DNA from: Paguma larvata
Taxonomy: Eukaryota; Chordata; Mammalia; Carnivora; Viverridae
Assembly (NCBI GenBank): GCA_030068075.1
Contig: CM057844.1
Coordinates: 13,314,001 to 13,378,000, forward strand
Reading direction: 5' to 3'
Length of the DNA: 64,000 bases
This document shows, piece after piece, positions 44,801 through 56,382 of this stretch; positions within the stretch are counted from its first letter, which is position 1, and each line of letters opens with the position of its first letter. A program made the position numbers and the translations under genes. The notes beneath the pieces are model-generated. The model had not been told where the DNA came from. It saw only the letters and a list, made by a program, of their open reading frames with translations, and did no database searches.

Positions 44801-46515
44801 TTATTTTCATCTGAAAACAACCTAGTATTATTGAAAGTTATGCCATGCCCTTCAGGATTGAAAGAAAATGTCAGTATGGATTTTATTCCACATTAAGCCA
44901 CCATTTATTGGGTACTTGGCATATATTTAGAGAGGTGCTGATACTCTTTAAACAGAATATTACATGGTTATGAACCCTAGAATGTTAAATTGGTCTAGGT
45001 CAAAGCTACCATATATGTAAGCATGTATCTCTATTCCTTTCTTTCAATGTTTATTGAATAGTCACTGCCTTAAGAAATTCACGGTGCCTGATGTGTGTGT
45101 GTATGCATATGTGCACATATGCACAGATAAGCAGATATTACATTGTGACATGTATCAAGACAAAATAATTTTATGAGTCTATTTTATGATACAATTTTCT
45201 GGAAGGGAGTTTCAAGAAATTTTACTATACACACACTTAGTTCTACACCTGAAACTATTTATACATAAATGCCATTTTAAAAATAATAATAGTTCAACGT
45301 ATAATGGGTTCAGTAATGTTTTTCCTCACTGTAATTTTTGGCAATATCAGAGGTAAGTGAATAGATGGATAACTTAAATGACCAGGAAATGAAAAGCTGA
45401 CATGTCATCATAAGCAGGCATGACTGGTAGAATGAGGCTGGTTCACCACAATTAGAAGCAGTAAAATTCTAGAAAAAAATATGAATGAATGTGACATCTT
45501 CTAGCCTTCCTTACGTCACAGTCAATATTTCAAAGGTACTAATAAAATACCACCTATACTCAAATGTCTGGTGGATATATTGAAGTAAAAAGGGAATTTG
45601 TTGTTTATTTGTTTTTAATGATTCAGTAGTTTCCTTGACATTCACTCTCAAGTTGCAATCCTGAAGTAACTGAAACCTCCTTTTTTCTCTCTTCTATTAG
45701 TTAAACCTTTCCAGAAAGAGATATAATCATTGTTTCTGACAGAGACACTATGTAATAAATATAATTTATGTAAATCAAGTAGAAGATAAATATATTTAAT
45801 GAGTAATATCTTTCATACTTTATTATAAATTTTACTAAATAATTACTTGCCTGGGTTCTTTCTCAAGATACATCATGGACATTATATCATGTTAATCATG
45901 GGCTTCCCTAAAAAATCCTGTGAATCCTGTCATTTAGGAGCCTGAAATTTCATTGCCAGCATTCCACTCCAGTCCACACTGCTGATGTCCTGCATTACAG
46001 TTGTTAACACATCACGAAAAACACAATAACATGACCAGAATGGACTCTTCAGTTTTTCAAGTGGTTTGAAAACATTTTCCTTTGATTCTTTTATGAGGAT
46101 TCCATAATTTCTTGGGGTTTTCCAGCTGCTTTTTGATCACTGGCTCTGCCAGCCTTTCTTCCCAGACAAAAACTGGGACACTTGATGGTGCTTGTGGTGA
46201 ATTAATAAGGAGAAAAAATAAACAGAAGTCCCTTTTCCCATGTGTTTTTTTTTTTAACTTCGCAAATCTGTTCACTGTACAGTTAATTTGGAGCTTGCAA
46301 TGCAGGAACTCTGTCTGGCTCTTCTAATTCATCATTCCCTTCTGATGTTATTTCATCCTTAGAGAGTCCACAAGTGGAACTCACAGCAGGCAAGTGAATA
46401 GATGGTCCTCTCTCCAGGTTCCCACATTCTTCCAGGACATCTGGGTAGCTGGATTCAAAGGCAAAGCAAAACTTTCTAGGATTTTTACTATCCAATCCCA
46501 TAGGTTTAATATCTA
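44801..46515. other. Unique AT-rich sequence, no gene recognised
   Basis: No recognised frame or clear repeat. A T-run lies at 46246-46255. Confidence 0.5.
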
Positions 46516-46519
46516 AATT

Positions 46520-46838
46520 AGTGATAAGCAAAGATTTTCTGTAAATAGCCAGATAGTATATGTTTTGGGTTTTGCAGGCCATATGGTCTCTGTCACAATT
46601 ACTTAACTCTGTGGTCATAGCATGAACACAGCCATAGATAATACATCAATTAATAAATGTGGCTCTGTTCCAATAAAGCTTTATTTATGGACACTAAAAA
46701 TTGAGTTTCCTATAATTTTCATGTGTCTTAAAATATTCTTCTTGTGTTGATTTTTTCCCAACAACTTAAATATGAAAACCTACAAAACGGACAGAGGCTA
46801 GATCTGGTCCACATGTAGTAGTGTGCTAATCCCTGGTT
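46520..46838 (-). mobile_element. hAT-type MITE fossil, minus strand, both ends visible
   Basis: The reverse copy of the family at 30595-30783: ttttctgtaaatagccagat, agtatatgttttgggttttg, caggccatatggtctctgtc, acaattacttaactctgtgg, gctctgttccaataaagctt, tatttatgg, then the right end tagtgtgctaatccctgg. It is longer than expected because about 120 bases (about 46690-46800) of foreign AT-rich sequence sit before the right terminus. Confidence 0.8.
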
Positions 46839-47389
46839 TAAATGATCAGTTCTTCAAATTTATGTCTCAAGCCAGTGCTTAACTTTTGGATCTCACAGTC
46901 CTTATCTCTATGTGTCTGACCCTCAAACACCTTCAGTGCCCAGAATGGAAGTTGTGATTCTCTTCTCCCATCGCTTTGTTTGCCCAGGTTTTATCCATCT
47001 GAGAAAAATAATTTTCACATCTACAGCTAGAAAACTGCTAACCATTCCCGAGTGTTCTTTTGTTGTACTCCACATCCAATCCATCACTAAATTCTGTGCA
47101 TTGTACTTCCACAACATACCTCAAATCTGCTTAACTCTCTCCGTGTGGTACGAGCTACTCTAACTTATTAGCTGGATTCCTTTAATAACTCCCTTATTTA
47201 AATCTCCCCTTCTCTGTCTTTTCTGTTAGCTAGGTCATTGGAAAATGAGTTGTTTTCACTGTTTCTGAAGTATATAGAAATTGTGTGATCAATATTGACA
47301 ATATGTTAGGTAAACTAGAAGTTTCCACACCTCCCCACTCTCAGTGCATTTTGCTGTATGAAATCTGAAGCAAGCTTGCTAACTCATTA

Positions 47390-47935
47390 GTCATGAAATC
47401 ACTACGATGGCTTTCCTTTTCCCTGAAAAATTATCCACACTTCTAATTAAATTCTTCAAGGTTCTACCTGAGACACATTCTACTTTATCCTCCATCTCTT
47501 CACCACCTCTGATCACTCTCATCCTAGTTCATGACGCTTCAGCACACTGGTCTTCTTTCTGTTCCTGTCCTTTCCTGGCTCCACACTTTTTCTTCCCTCT
47601 TCTCTGTAAGGTAGTTTTTTCCTAGTTCTTTGCTTGGCTGACTTATCCTCATCCTTTAGGTTACAACTTAATTGTTACTTCCCAACTGGCCACTTAATCC
47701 AAAGTAGGCATCTCCACCTTTTTAGCCTTGATAACTTCCCTTATAGGCTGTATCCCAGTATTTAACAGTTTTTATTGCCCCCCTTTAAAAAAAAAACAGT
47801 TCACTGTCTATCTACCATATTGAATGTAAGTGATATGAGGGTAGATCCCTGTCTATGGGATTCACTATATCCAAAGGCTCAGTCTAGTAAATAGCAGCTA
47901 CTAAATAAATGACCTGGTAAATGAATCTGCCAGTT
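47390..47935 (+). repeat. L2 3' end, plus strand, long copy
   Basis: Text order matches L2. It runs from attcttcaaggttctacctg, atctcttcaccacctctgat, cttctttctgttcctgtcct, gacttatcctcatcctttag, gttacaacttaattgttact and tccaccttttt to gaatgtaagtgatatgaggg and aggctcagtctagtaaatag at the tail. An A-run (47787-47798) interrupts it. Confidence 0.75.
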
Positions 47936-47956
47936 TAAACCTGTAGCATCACTGTT

Positions 47957-48145
47957 AGGTGTATGTCAAAAATATTTTTTAATTTTTTATTTTACAGAGA
48001 GAGAGAGAATCCAAACAGGCTCCACACTAAGCACAGAGTCTGACACAGGGCTCAATCCCATAATCCTGGGATCATGACCTGAGCTGAAATTAAGGGTCAG
48101 ATGCTCAACCGACTGAGCCACTCAGGCGCCCCAAGTGAATGTCAA
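47957..48145 (-). mobile_element. CanSINE of an older type, shortened, minus strand
   Basis: Body 47970-48132 is only about 163 bases. The GA tract is short, and the part ctccaggctctgagctgtcag of the felid form is replaced by ctccacactaagcacagagt. The middle reads cccataatcctgggatcatg rather than the felid actcacaaaccatgagatcatg. That text is what I associate with CanSINEs shared with caniform carnivores. Head in reverse: actgagccactcaggcgccc. Imperfect direct repeats aggtgtatgtcaa (47957-47969) and aagtgaatgtcaa (48133-48145). Confidence 0.85.
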
Positions 48146-48960
48146 TTTTTAACTGATATATAAGTAACATTTGGAGAAATGCATCATGACATGTTTTCAT
48201 TTTATTTTTAAAGGTTTTATGCATTTTTCAATTTATCTACCAAAAAATGAGTACTTCTGTTAGTAGAAGTAACAGAAATGTAAATGTTACAAGGAAACTC
48301 CATCCTGCTAAAATTTTTGTCTGTAGTTATCTAAATCATGTTCTTGAAATCTGCATAGTTACACTGAAACATAGAAAAGATTCAATGTCTAAGGTAAGTA
48401 GAGAAGAGGTAGTATGCCACCAGGAAGCTGTCACCATTAAGGATCAATTTATCCCTTAAGTGAAGCTCTGGGGAAGGCATGTGAGGACTTTAGTTGAGAA
48501 ACTATGTCTTCTCTGTTGAATCGCAGATCTCTCTAACCTATTCTTACTGCTTTTTCAAAAATATCATTTAATTTGAAGGATGATTAAGAAGTGATTTTAA
48601 AAATGTGCATGCATGGGGGCTATGACATGGGTTGAAATATTCTCTTTGTGGCCTGTGTAATGTCACCCTCTGAGCACCGATTTCCTTCTCAGAGTCCGAG
48701 AGTAATTTCTCATTAATCTCTTATTTTGAAGACTTGGAATATATTTGTAAGGACCTGGCATAATATATGACACAGACAAGGTATATATAAAAATAACGTC
48801 TCAGTTTATGTGTCATAAATACTAGCATTTAAAGGAGTAAGTTCCATGAAGTGGAAATGTCTCGTATGTTTATAATAAAAGTAAAAAGAAATCTGGCTTG
48901 AGGAGGATTTGGGCTATTACAAGTTTCTGAGATGATTTTTTTCCACTATGTTCAGAATCC
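48146..48960. other. Unique AT-rich sequence, no gene recognised
   Basis: No recognised frame or repeat. Confidence 0.5.
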
Positions 48961-48964
48961 TTAC

Positions 48965-49405
48965 TAATGTATGAGACAGTATTTACTACATTATGCTACA
49001 ATAACCAACAGCTTCTGAAACCCAGCAACAGAAGTTTATAAATGTTTATTTCCTATTTATTTTATATTTAGGCTGCGGTAGCTGCACATTAACTGTGACT
49101 CTGCTCCGCATACATTCTTCATCCTAGAACGTAAGGAGAAGAAGCAGCCTTTCTTTGGTACATATCTTTCTCATTGCAGTAGAAAATGAAGATGGTTGAA
49201 TCATATATGACTCAAAACTTCAGACCTGGCATGTGTTACTTTGCTCATATTCCACTGATGAAAGCAAGGCACACAGGCAGAGTGGTATCATCGAACCAGG
49301 GACATCACTCCAAGAGAAGTCCCTGCAATTCCCATGGCAACACATTAGAGATGTATAATTCTCCTACATGAGGGGGCTGAACAATTGGTTATAATAAAAC
49401 AATAG
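48965..49405 (-). mobile_element. Ancient LTR-like or related fossil repeat, minus strand
   Basis: The text attatgctacaataaccaac, tttataaatgtttatttcct, taactgtgactctgctccgc, agaagaagcagcctttcttt, ttactttgctcatattccac then atgaaagcaaggcacacagg follows an old mammalian repeat (gctgggactctgctccacat ... aggagcagcctctctctgg ... ctcacatttcattggccaaagcaagtcac). Family is not assigned. Confidence 0.5.
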
Positions 49406-50250
49406 ACATTTTCCTCTAAAATAAAAAATAAAAAATAATTAGAATGCCCTCTAGAGTTGTGTGACATATTTCCTCCATCTGAAAGAAACCAATGAAAACA
49501 TTGCTTTGTGGAACCAGTGGGATGAGATATTTAGCATGATATAAAATGCTGATTTTTTTAAGTAGTAAATTAAATAGCACAGTCTAAGAATACAGTTTCC
49601 ATTGACTGACATGGCCTTAATATGCCTGGTCAAATAGATAGATTTAATGTTAGATGGATAGGTCTGGGCAACACTGATTATCACTCTCCCAGGACAGCAG
49701 GCAAACTCTCAGAACTGCAGTAAGCATGATTGCATTAGCCTTAGACTAAAGGATTTACAGTCTACCTTAGTCAACTATAATATATTGATTAAATGTTTTG
49801 CCAGAGTTCATTAGATTCAGGCTACCAGAATTGTCTGTATATTAGCCAGCAAATTGAAGATTCTGTTTATACACCCAGTCATCAGTAAACCATGGGAACC
49901 TCTTCCCCCTCAGATTGTTTTGCCACCATAAAAATAACATATTTCAGCTCTACAAGTAACTGGCAATTTCATTCTCATTTTTAAATTGAGAAACTGATAT
50001 TGAGGGAGTGAGTCTTGTCCTCTGACGCTGAGTTGGTAAGAGGAAGACAAGGAAGGTGACCTGGATTCTTCATGAAGACCGGTGTACTAGTATGAATTAG
50101 CATTTCAGTTTCCGTGTAATTCCACAGTGGTGGAAACCTAAACAATTTTATTATGAAGAATTAACAGATTTTTGCAGAGAAGAAATAATCAAATAGTTTC
50201 TTCTCTCCAGAGCTTAAAACACTTATTTATAACTATTATTGTTGCTGATG
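49406..50250. other. Unique sequence, no gene recognised
   Basis: No recognised frame or clear repeat. Confidence 0.5.
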
Positions 50251-50489
50251 TTTTTTTTTAACTTTTTATTGTCAAATATGTTTAAATACAAAACCCAGTG
50301 CTCATCCCAACCCGTGCCTAGCTCAGTGCCCATCACCCACTCTCCCCCCTCGCATATCCCCCTCAACCCTTGGTTTGTTCTTAGTATTTAAGAGTCTCTT
50401 ATGTTTTGTCTCCCTCCCTCTCTGTGTCTCTTTTCTTTCCCCTCTTTCCGTCCCCCCTAGTTTTCTGTTAAGTCTCTCAAAGTCCACCT

Positions 50490-53400
50490 ATGCGTGGAAA
50501 CATGGTATCTGTTTTTCTCTGACTTATTTCACTTAGCATAATACCCTCCAGTTCCATTCATGTTGCCACACATGACCAGATTTCATTCTTTCTCATTGCC
50601 GCATAGTATTCCATTGTATATATATACCACATCTTCTTTATCCATTCAACAGTTGACGGACACTTAATCTCTTTCTGTGATTTGGCTATTGTTGAAAATG
50701 CTGCTATAAACATCGGGGAACAAGTGCCCTTGTGCATCAGCATTCCTGTATCTCTTGGATAGATTCCTAGCAGTGCTATTGCTGTGTCATAGGGTAGTCC
50801 TATTTTCATTTTTTTGAGGAACCTCCACACAGTTCTCCAGAGAGGCTGCACCAGTTTGCATTCCCACCAACAGAGCAAGAGGGTGCCTGTTTCTCCACAT
50901 CCTCTCCAGCATCGATAGTTTCCCGATTTGTTCATTTTAGCCACTCTGACTGCTATGAGGTGGTGTCTTAGTGTGGTTTTGGTTTGTATTTCCCTGACGA
51001 TGAGTGACAATGAGCATCGTTTCATGTGTGTGTTAGCCATCTGGATGTCTTCTAAGGAGAAGTGTCTATTCATATATTCCACCCATTTCTTCACTGGGTT
51101 ATTCGTTTTTAGGGTGTGAAGTTTGGTAAGTTCTTTATAGATTTTAGATTCTAGCCTTTATCTGATATGTCATTTGCAACCATCTTTTCCCATTAGGTCG
51201 GTTGCCTATTAGTTTTGTTGGTTGTTTCCTTTCCAGTGCAGAAGCTTTTCATCTTGATTAGGTCCCAATAGTTCATCTTTGCTTTTAATTCCCTCGCCTT
51301 TGGAGATGTGTTGAGTAAGAAATTGGTGAGGCTCAGGTCAAAGAGGTTTTTTCCTGCTTTTTCCTCTAGGATTTTGATGGTTTCCTATCTCAAATTCAGG
51401 TCCTTCACCCATTTAGTTTATTTTTGTGAGTGGTGTAAGGAAGCGGTCTAGTTTCATTCTTCTGCATGTTGCTTTCCAGTTCTTCCAGCACTATTTGTTA
51501 AAGAGGTTGGCTCTTTTCCATTGGCTACTCTTTTCCGCTTTGTCAAAGATTAGTTGGCCATATGCTTGCGGGTCTATATCTGAGTTTTCTATTCTGTTCC
51601 ATTGGTCTATGTGTCTGTTTTTGTGCCAATACCATACTGTCTTGATGACTACCACTTTGTAGTAGAGGTTAAAGTCTGGGATTGTGATGCCTTCCACCTT
51701 GGTTTTCTTCTTCAGTATTACTTTGGCTATTCGGGGTCTTTTGTGGTTCCATACAAATTTTAGAATTAATTGTTTGCTCTAGCATTGAGAAGAATGCTGG
51801 TGCAATTTTGATCGGGATTGCATTGAATGTGTAGATTGCTTTGGGTAGTATTGCCATTTTAACGATATTTGTTCTTCCAATCTATGAGCATGGATGTTTT
51901 TCCATTTCCTTGTGTTTTCCTCAATTTCTTTTATAAGTTTTTTATAGTTTTCAGTGTAGAGATCTTTTACATCTCTGGTTAGGTTTAACCCTAGGTATTT
52001 TATGGTATTTGGTGCAATTCTAAATGGGATTAGCTTCTTTATTTCTCTTTCTGTTGCTTCATTGTTGGTGTATAGAAATGCCACCAATTTCTGTACATTG
52101 ATTTTTGTATCCTGCAATTTTGCTGAATCACGGATCCCCATTGGGGATGATATTAGCTGTGGGCTTTTCATAAATGGCTTTTGTGATGTTTAAGTATATT
52201 CCTTCTATCCTGACTTTCTCGAGGGTAAGGGTACTGTATTTGAAAGGGTGCTGTATTTTGTCAAATGATTTCTCTGCATCTATCGACAGGGTCATGTTGT
52301 TCTTATCTTTTCTTTTGTTAATGTTTCGTGTCACATTGATTGATTTGCAAATATTCAACCAGTCCTGCAACCCAACAATGAATCCTATTTGATCGTGGTG
52401 AATAATTCTTTTTATATGCTGTTGGATTCGACTTGCTAGTATCTTGTTGATAATTTTTGCATCCATATTCATTAGAGATATTGGCCTGTAGTTCACTTTT
52501 TTGCTGGGTCTCTATCTGGTTTGGGAATCAAAGTGATGCTGGCTTCATAGAATGAATCTGGGAGTTTTCCTTCCATCTCAATTTTTTGGAAGAGCTTGAG
52601 GAGGATAGGTATTAACTCTGCTTTAAATATCTGGTAAAATTCCCCAGGGAAGCCATCTGGTCCAGGGCTTTTATTTGTTCGAAGATTTTTGATAACTGTT
52701 TCAATTTCTTCACTAGTCATGGGTCTGTTCAAGTTTTCTGTTTCTTCCTGTTTGAGTTTTGGTAGCATGTGGCTGTTTAGGAATTTGTCCATTTCTGCCA
52801 GGTTGTTGAATTTGATGGCATATAATTTTTCATAGTATTCTCTAACAATTGCTTGTATTACTGAGGGATTGGTTGTAATCACTCTCTTATCTATTTGAGT
52901 TCTCTCTCTTTTCTTTTTGAGAAGTCTGGCTAGAGGTTTGTTTATTTTGTTTATTTTTTCAAAGAACCAGCTCTTGGTTTCATTGATCCTTTCCCCTACT
53001 TTTTGGGTTTCCATGTTATTAATATCTGCCCTGATTTTTGTTATTTTTTTCTTTCTGCTGAGTTTGGGTTGTCTTAGCTGTTCTGCTTCTAGTTCCTTTA
53101 GGGGTACTGTTATAATTTGTTTTATTTATTTTTCTTGTTTCTGGAGGTGGGCCTGGATTACAATATATTTCCCTCTCAGACTGCCTTTGCCACATCCCAA
53201 AGCATTTGGATTGTTGTATTCTCATTTTCATTTGTTTCCATATATTTTTTAATTTCTTCTCTGATTGCTTGGTTAACCCATTCATTTTTTTAGTAGGTTG
53301 TTCTTTAGCCTCCATGTTTTTGGGAATTTTCCAGACTTTTTCCTGTGGTTGATTTCAAGTCTGAAAGCATTGTGCTCTGAAAGTGTGCATGATATGATCT

Positions 53401-54050
53401 CAATTCTTTTATATTTTTAAGATTTTCCTTATGCCCCAGAATGTAGTCTGTCTTGGAAAATGTATCATGTGCAGTTGAGAAGAATGTAAATTCCTTTGCT
53501 TCTGGATGCAGGACCCTAAAGATGTCAGTTAGGCCCATCTGTTCCAATGTTTCTTTCAGGACCATTGTTTCTGTAGTGACTTTCTGTTTAGTGGACCTAT
53601 CCAATACTGAGAGTGGAGTGTTAAGGTCCCCTAGAGTTAGGACATTTTTATCGATAAGGTTGCTTCTATTTGTAATTAGTTGTTTTACATATTTGGGTGC
53701 CCCCAAATTTGGTGCATAGATATTTATAATTGTTAGCTCTTCCTGCTGGAAAGTCCCTGTGATTATTATATAATGCCCTTCTTCATCTCTTATTACATCC
53801 TTTACTTTAAAGTCTAGTTTGTCTGAGTAGTGTGACTACTCCAGCTTCTTTCTGACTTCCAGTAGCGTGGTATATATAGTTCTCCATCCCCTCACTTTCA
53901 ATCCGAAGGTGTCCTTCAGATATAAAATAAGTCTCTAGAAGACAGAAAATAAATGGGTCTTGTTTATTAATCCATTCTGTTACCCTGTGTCTTTCGATTG
54001 GAACATTTAGCCCATTTACATTCAGTGTTAATATTGAAAATATGGGTTTA
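50490..54050 (-). pseudogene. L1 ORF2 (endonuclease/reverse transcriptase) pseudogene
   Basis: In an intact L1 this encodes an apurinic-type endonuclease, a reverse transcriptase and a C-terminal cysteine region. Here the N-terminal endonuclease text starts near 54035 (LNVNGLN, LLETYF) and continues through NIYAPN and GDLNTPL near 53640 and KTDYILGHK near 53450. The RT fingers read [15 protein letters not shown] near 52660 and [20 protein letters not shown] near 52490, and the palm [13 protein letters not shown] lies near 52270. The sequence then jumps from PTANIIPNG (52135) to [15 protein letters not shown] (52090), so the expected FADD catalytic box is absent. The C-terminal part 50558-51094 keeps [20 protein letters not shown] and IYTMEYYAAMRKNE, then ends at a premature stop (VAT-stop where VATW is usual). 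Several frameshifts and stops occur. Confidence 0.95.
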
Positions 54051-54149
54051 GAGTCACTGTGTTATCTGTAGGTTTCATGCTTGTGAGGATGTCTCTGGTA
54101 GTTTGTGTTCTTTGCAACCTTTCCTTCATAGAGTCCACCTCAGGATCTC

Positions 54150-55016
54150 TTATAATGCTGATTCATTTGTGATGAATTCCTTCAGTTTTTGTTTGTTTTG
54201 GAAAACCTTTATCTCTCCTTTCATTCTGAATGACAGGCTGGCTGGATAAAGGATTCTTGGTTGCATATATTTCCTGTTCATCACATTGAAGATATCCTGC
54301 CATTCCTTTCTGGCTTGCCAAGTTTCTGTAGATAAGTCTGCGACTACCTTTATGTGTCTACTGTATGTTAAGGCCTGTTTTTCCCTAGCTGCTTTCAGAA
54401 TTCTCTCTTTTTCCTTTTATTTTCCCAGTTTCACTATGATGTGTCATGCAGAAGGTCTATTCAAGTTATGTCTGAGGGGAGTTCTCTGTGCCTCTTGGAT
54501 TTCCATACCCATTTCCTTCCTCTTGTTGGGGAAGTTCTCAGCAATGATTTGTTCAAGTACCCCTTCAACTCCTTTCTCTCTCTCTTCTTCCTCTGGAATT
54601 CCTATGATACAGATGTTGTTCCGTTTGGTTGCATCGCTCAGCTCTCGAATTCTCCTTTCCTGTTCTTGAATCAGGTTCTCTCTTTCTCTGCTTCCTCTTT
54701 TTCCATAATTTTATCTTCTAATTCACTTACTCTCTCTTCTGCCTCTTCAATCCGCACTGTGGCCACCTCCAATTTATTTTGCACCTCATTTAAAGCATTT
54801 TTTTAATTCCTCAAGACCGGTTTTTAAAGGTCCTTGATTTCTGGAGTGAGGGACCCCCTGCTTTCTTCTATGCTTTTTTCAAACCCAGCAATTAGTTTTA
54901 TGTTTATCATTCTATGTTCATATTCTGTTATGTTGCTTATATCTGTTTTCGTCAATTTTTGAACTGTCATTACTTCCTCTAATTTCTATTGAGGAGAATT
55001 CTTCCATTTTTTTCAT
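54150..55016 (-). pseudogene. L1 ORF1 (RNA-binding protein) pseudogene
   Basis: ORF1p coats L1 RNA. The likely start is the Met at 55016 (MKKMEEFSSIEIRG), and that frame stops at 54918 (KQHNRI-stop). Further text in shifted frames shows the coiled-coil end (VRIEEAEERVSELEDK near 54735), the RNA-recognition-like part (NNICIIGIPEEEE near 54610), then SRHIKVVADLSTETWQARKE near 54345, and the C-terminus KLKEFITNESAL with a TAA at 54150-54152. Total span is about 290 codons, near the usual size. Long open frames seen on the plus strand over 54286-54806 are antisense shadows of it. Confidence 0.85.
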
Positions 55017-56382
55017 TTTGGCTAGGTGTGTTTTGGTTTTTTTTCCTGAGGTCACCCTGGAAAGGAAAACAGACAGACAGACAAACAGGAAACAAAAACA
55101 CTCGAACATACCAACATATGATACAGATAAGTGGGTCACAATAGAAAAAAAAATAACAAATGACATTTTGAGGGCATGCGACCTAAAGTACCAGCTACAC
55201 GTTAAGGACAAAGTGTCACTATGCTGATGGCAGAGCATATACAGAGAGAGTAATGACAGGTGCAGAGGGAAGAAGAAAATGAGCTTTGACCAGGTAGAGA
55301 GACCGAAGGGCTTAATCCAGAAAGAGAGAAATCAGAATAAGGAAGGATGCAAGGAAAAAGGAATGAAGATAGACGTTACCCAGATGAAATATGTGGTTAT
55401 TCCAGAGTCAGAGATAGAAAAGTACAGAAGAATGTGTAGAACACTCATTGAGAAAGTGGGTTAAATGTCTGTTTAAGCCAGCCAATACCCCGGATGGCCA
55501 GCTCAGGGGTGGGGATCGGTAAGAAGGAGAAAGGGGAGCATATATTTAAAAAAGAATTGACCTGGGGTTACTCCAGGCAGCAGTCTGATCTCCGCGTCCA
55601 TTGCTCCTGCAGAAAGGTGTCTCTCCTCTGAGGAGAGGCGTTGTTTGGTGTAGGCGGGTCCCACCTCCACTTCCCTGGTGGATGGATTCCTGGGGCTGGT
55701 TTTTGTGGGTATGCGAGACAACAATGGTGTCACCCCAGTCCCTTCTTCCCAGTCTCAGAGGCTAAAATTGCCCCTTTGTTTCCATCCTTGCTCTGCCTGG
55801 GATGCAGGCGTAGTGCAGTTTGTTGGACGGTCGTGTGCCCCATGCTTATCTGAGATTTTGACTCTCTTTGCCTGCTACACCCGGTTTCACTGTAAACTGT
55901 GTTCCTGGGGTAGAAGCAATCTGGAGGCAGCTCTGCACTTCGTGAGGCGGGCTGACTGGACCACTGCTGCTGGCCCAGCGCGAGGAGAGTTCTGCTGAGA
56001 GTTCTGCTATTAGCAACGGAACTTTTCTTCTAAAGTCCTGCGGTTAGGGCCTGGATGGTATGATAGGCTTCCTCTCAGACCCATTTTTCTCTCATTCAGA
56101 TATGGCCTGCTCTGCACTTTCCCAGATTTCTCTTCCCTTTGTCTTTCCACAAAAGGCTCTCCCTCCCCTCCACTCAGTACCCCTGTGGTTTGGAGGTTGC
56201 ACTCATGTCTTCTTGGGGTGCTTTCTGGATTTCGCAGTTTTGCGTTCTCTTCCTGGTAGACTCCAACACCTTTCCTCCCAGACTCTTGGGGTTGAGAGTC
56301 CTTTGGTTTCATTCCTTCTTAGTTTGAAAGACACGGGGAATACCAGGTCCGCCTACTCCTCTGCCATGTTGGCCCCTCCCCA
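55017..56382 (-). promoter_or_regulatory. L1 5' UTR (internal promoter region)
   Basis: About 1.37 kb upstream of ORF1 inside the element, GC-richer than the flanks, ending at the characteristic ggggaggggccaacatggca start. L1 5' UTRs carry the internal RNA polymerase II promoter, and some also show antisense activity. Whether any activity remains cannot be judged from sequence. The open frames here on either strand are not genes. Confidence 0.75.

Larger units (their letters stand above)
50251..56382 (-). mobile_element. Nearly full-length carnivore LINE-1, minus strand, inactive
   Basis: About 6.1 kb. On the minus strand it runs from the 5' end (gtggggaggggccaacatgg, at 56382 down) through a long 5' UTR, ORF1, a short spacer, ORF2 and a 3' UTR (gatgagcactgggttttgta) to an A-rich tail (T-run 50251-50259). 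L1 copies itself by target-primed reverse transcription and also mobilises CanSINEs. Both ORFs here are broken, and about a quarter kilobase is missing inside the reverse transcriptase, so it cannot move. The flanking bases show no convincing target-site duplication. The 3' UTR matches the fragment at 38939-39179. It is the only L1 in the window with both a 5' end and a 3' end. Confidence 0.95.

Noticed and set aside
54286..54806. Two long plus-strand open frames of 127 and 121 codons
   Set aside because: They are antisense to the L1 ORF1 pseudogene. The reverse complement shows known ORF1 text, so the openness is inherited from that coding strand.
50251..56382. Possibility that the large L1 is a young, active copy
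   Set aside because: ORF1 and ORF2 both carry multiple stops and frameshifts, the RT active-site block is deleted, and no clean target-site duplication is visible.
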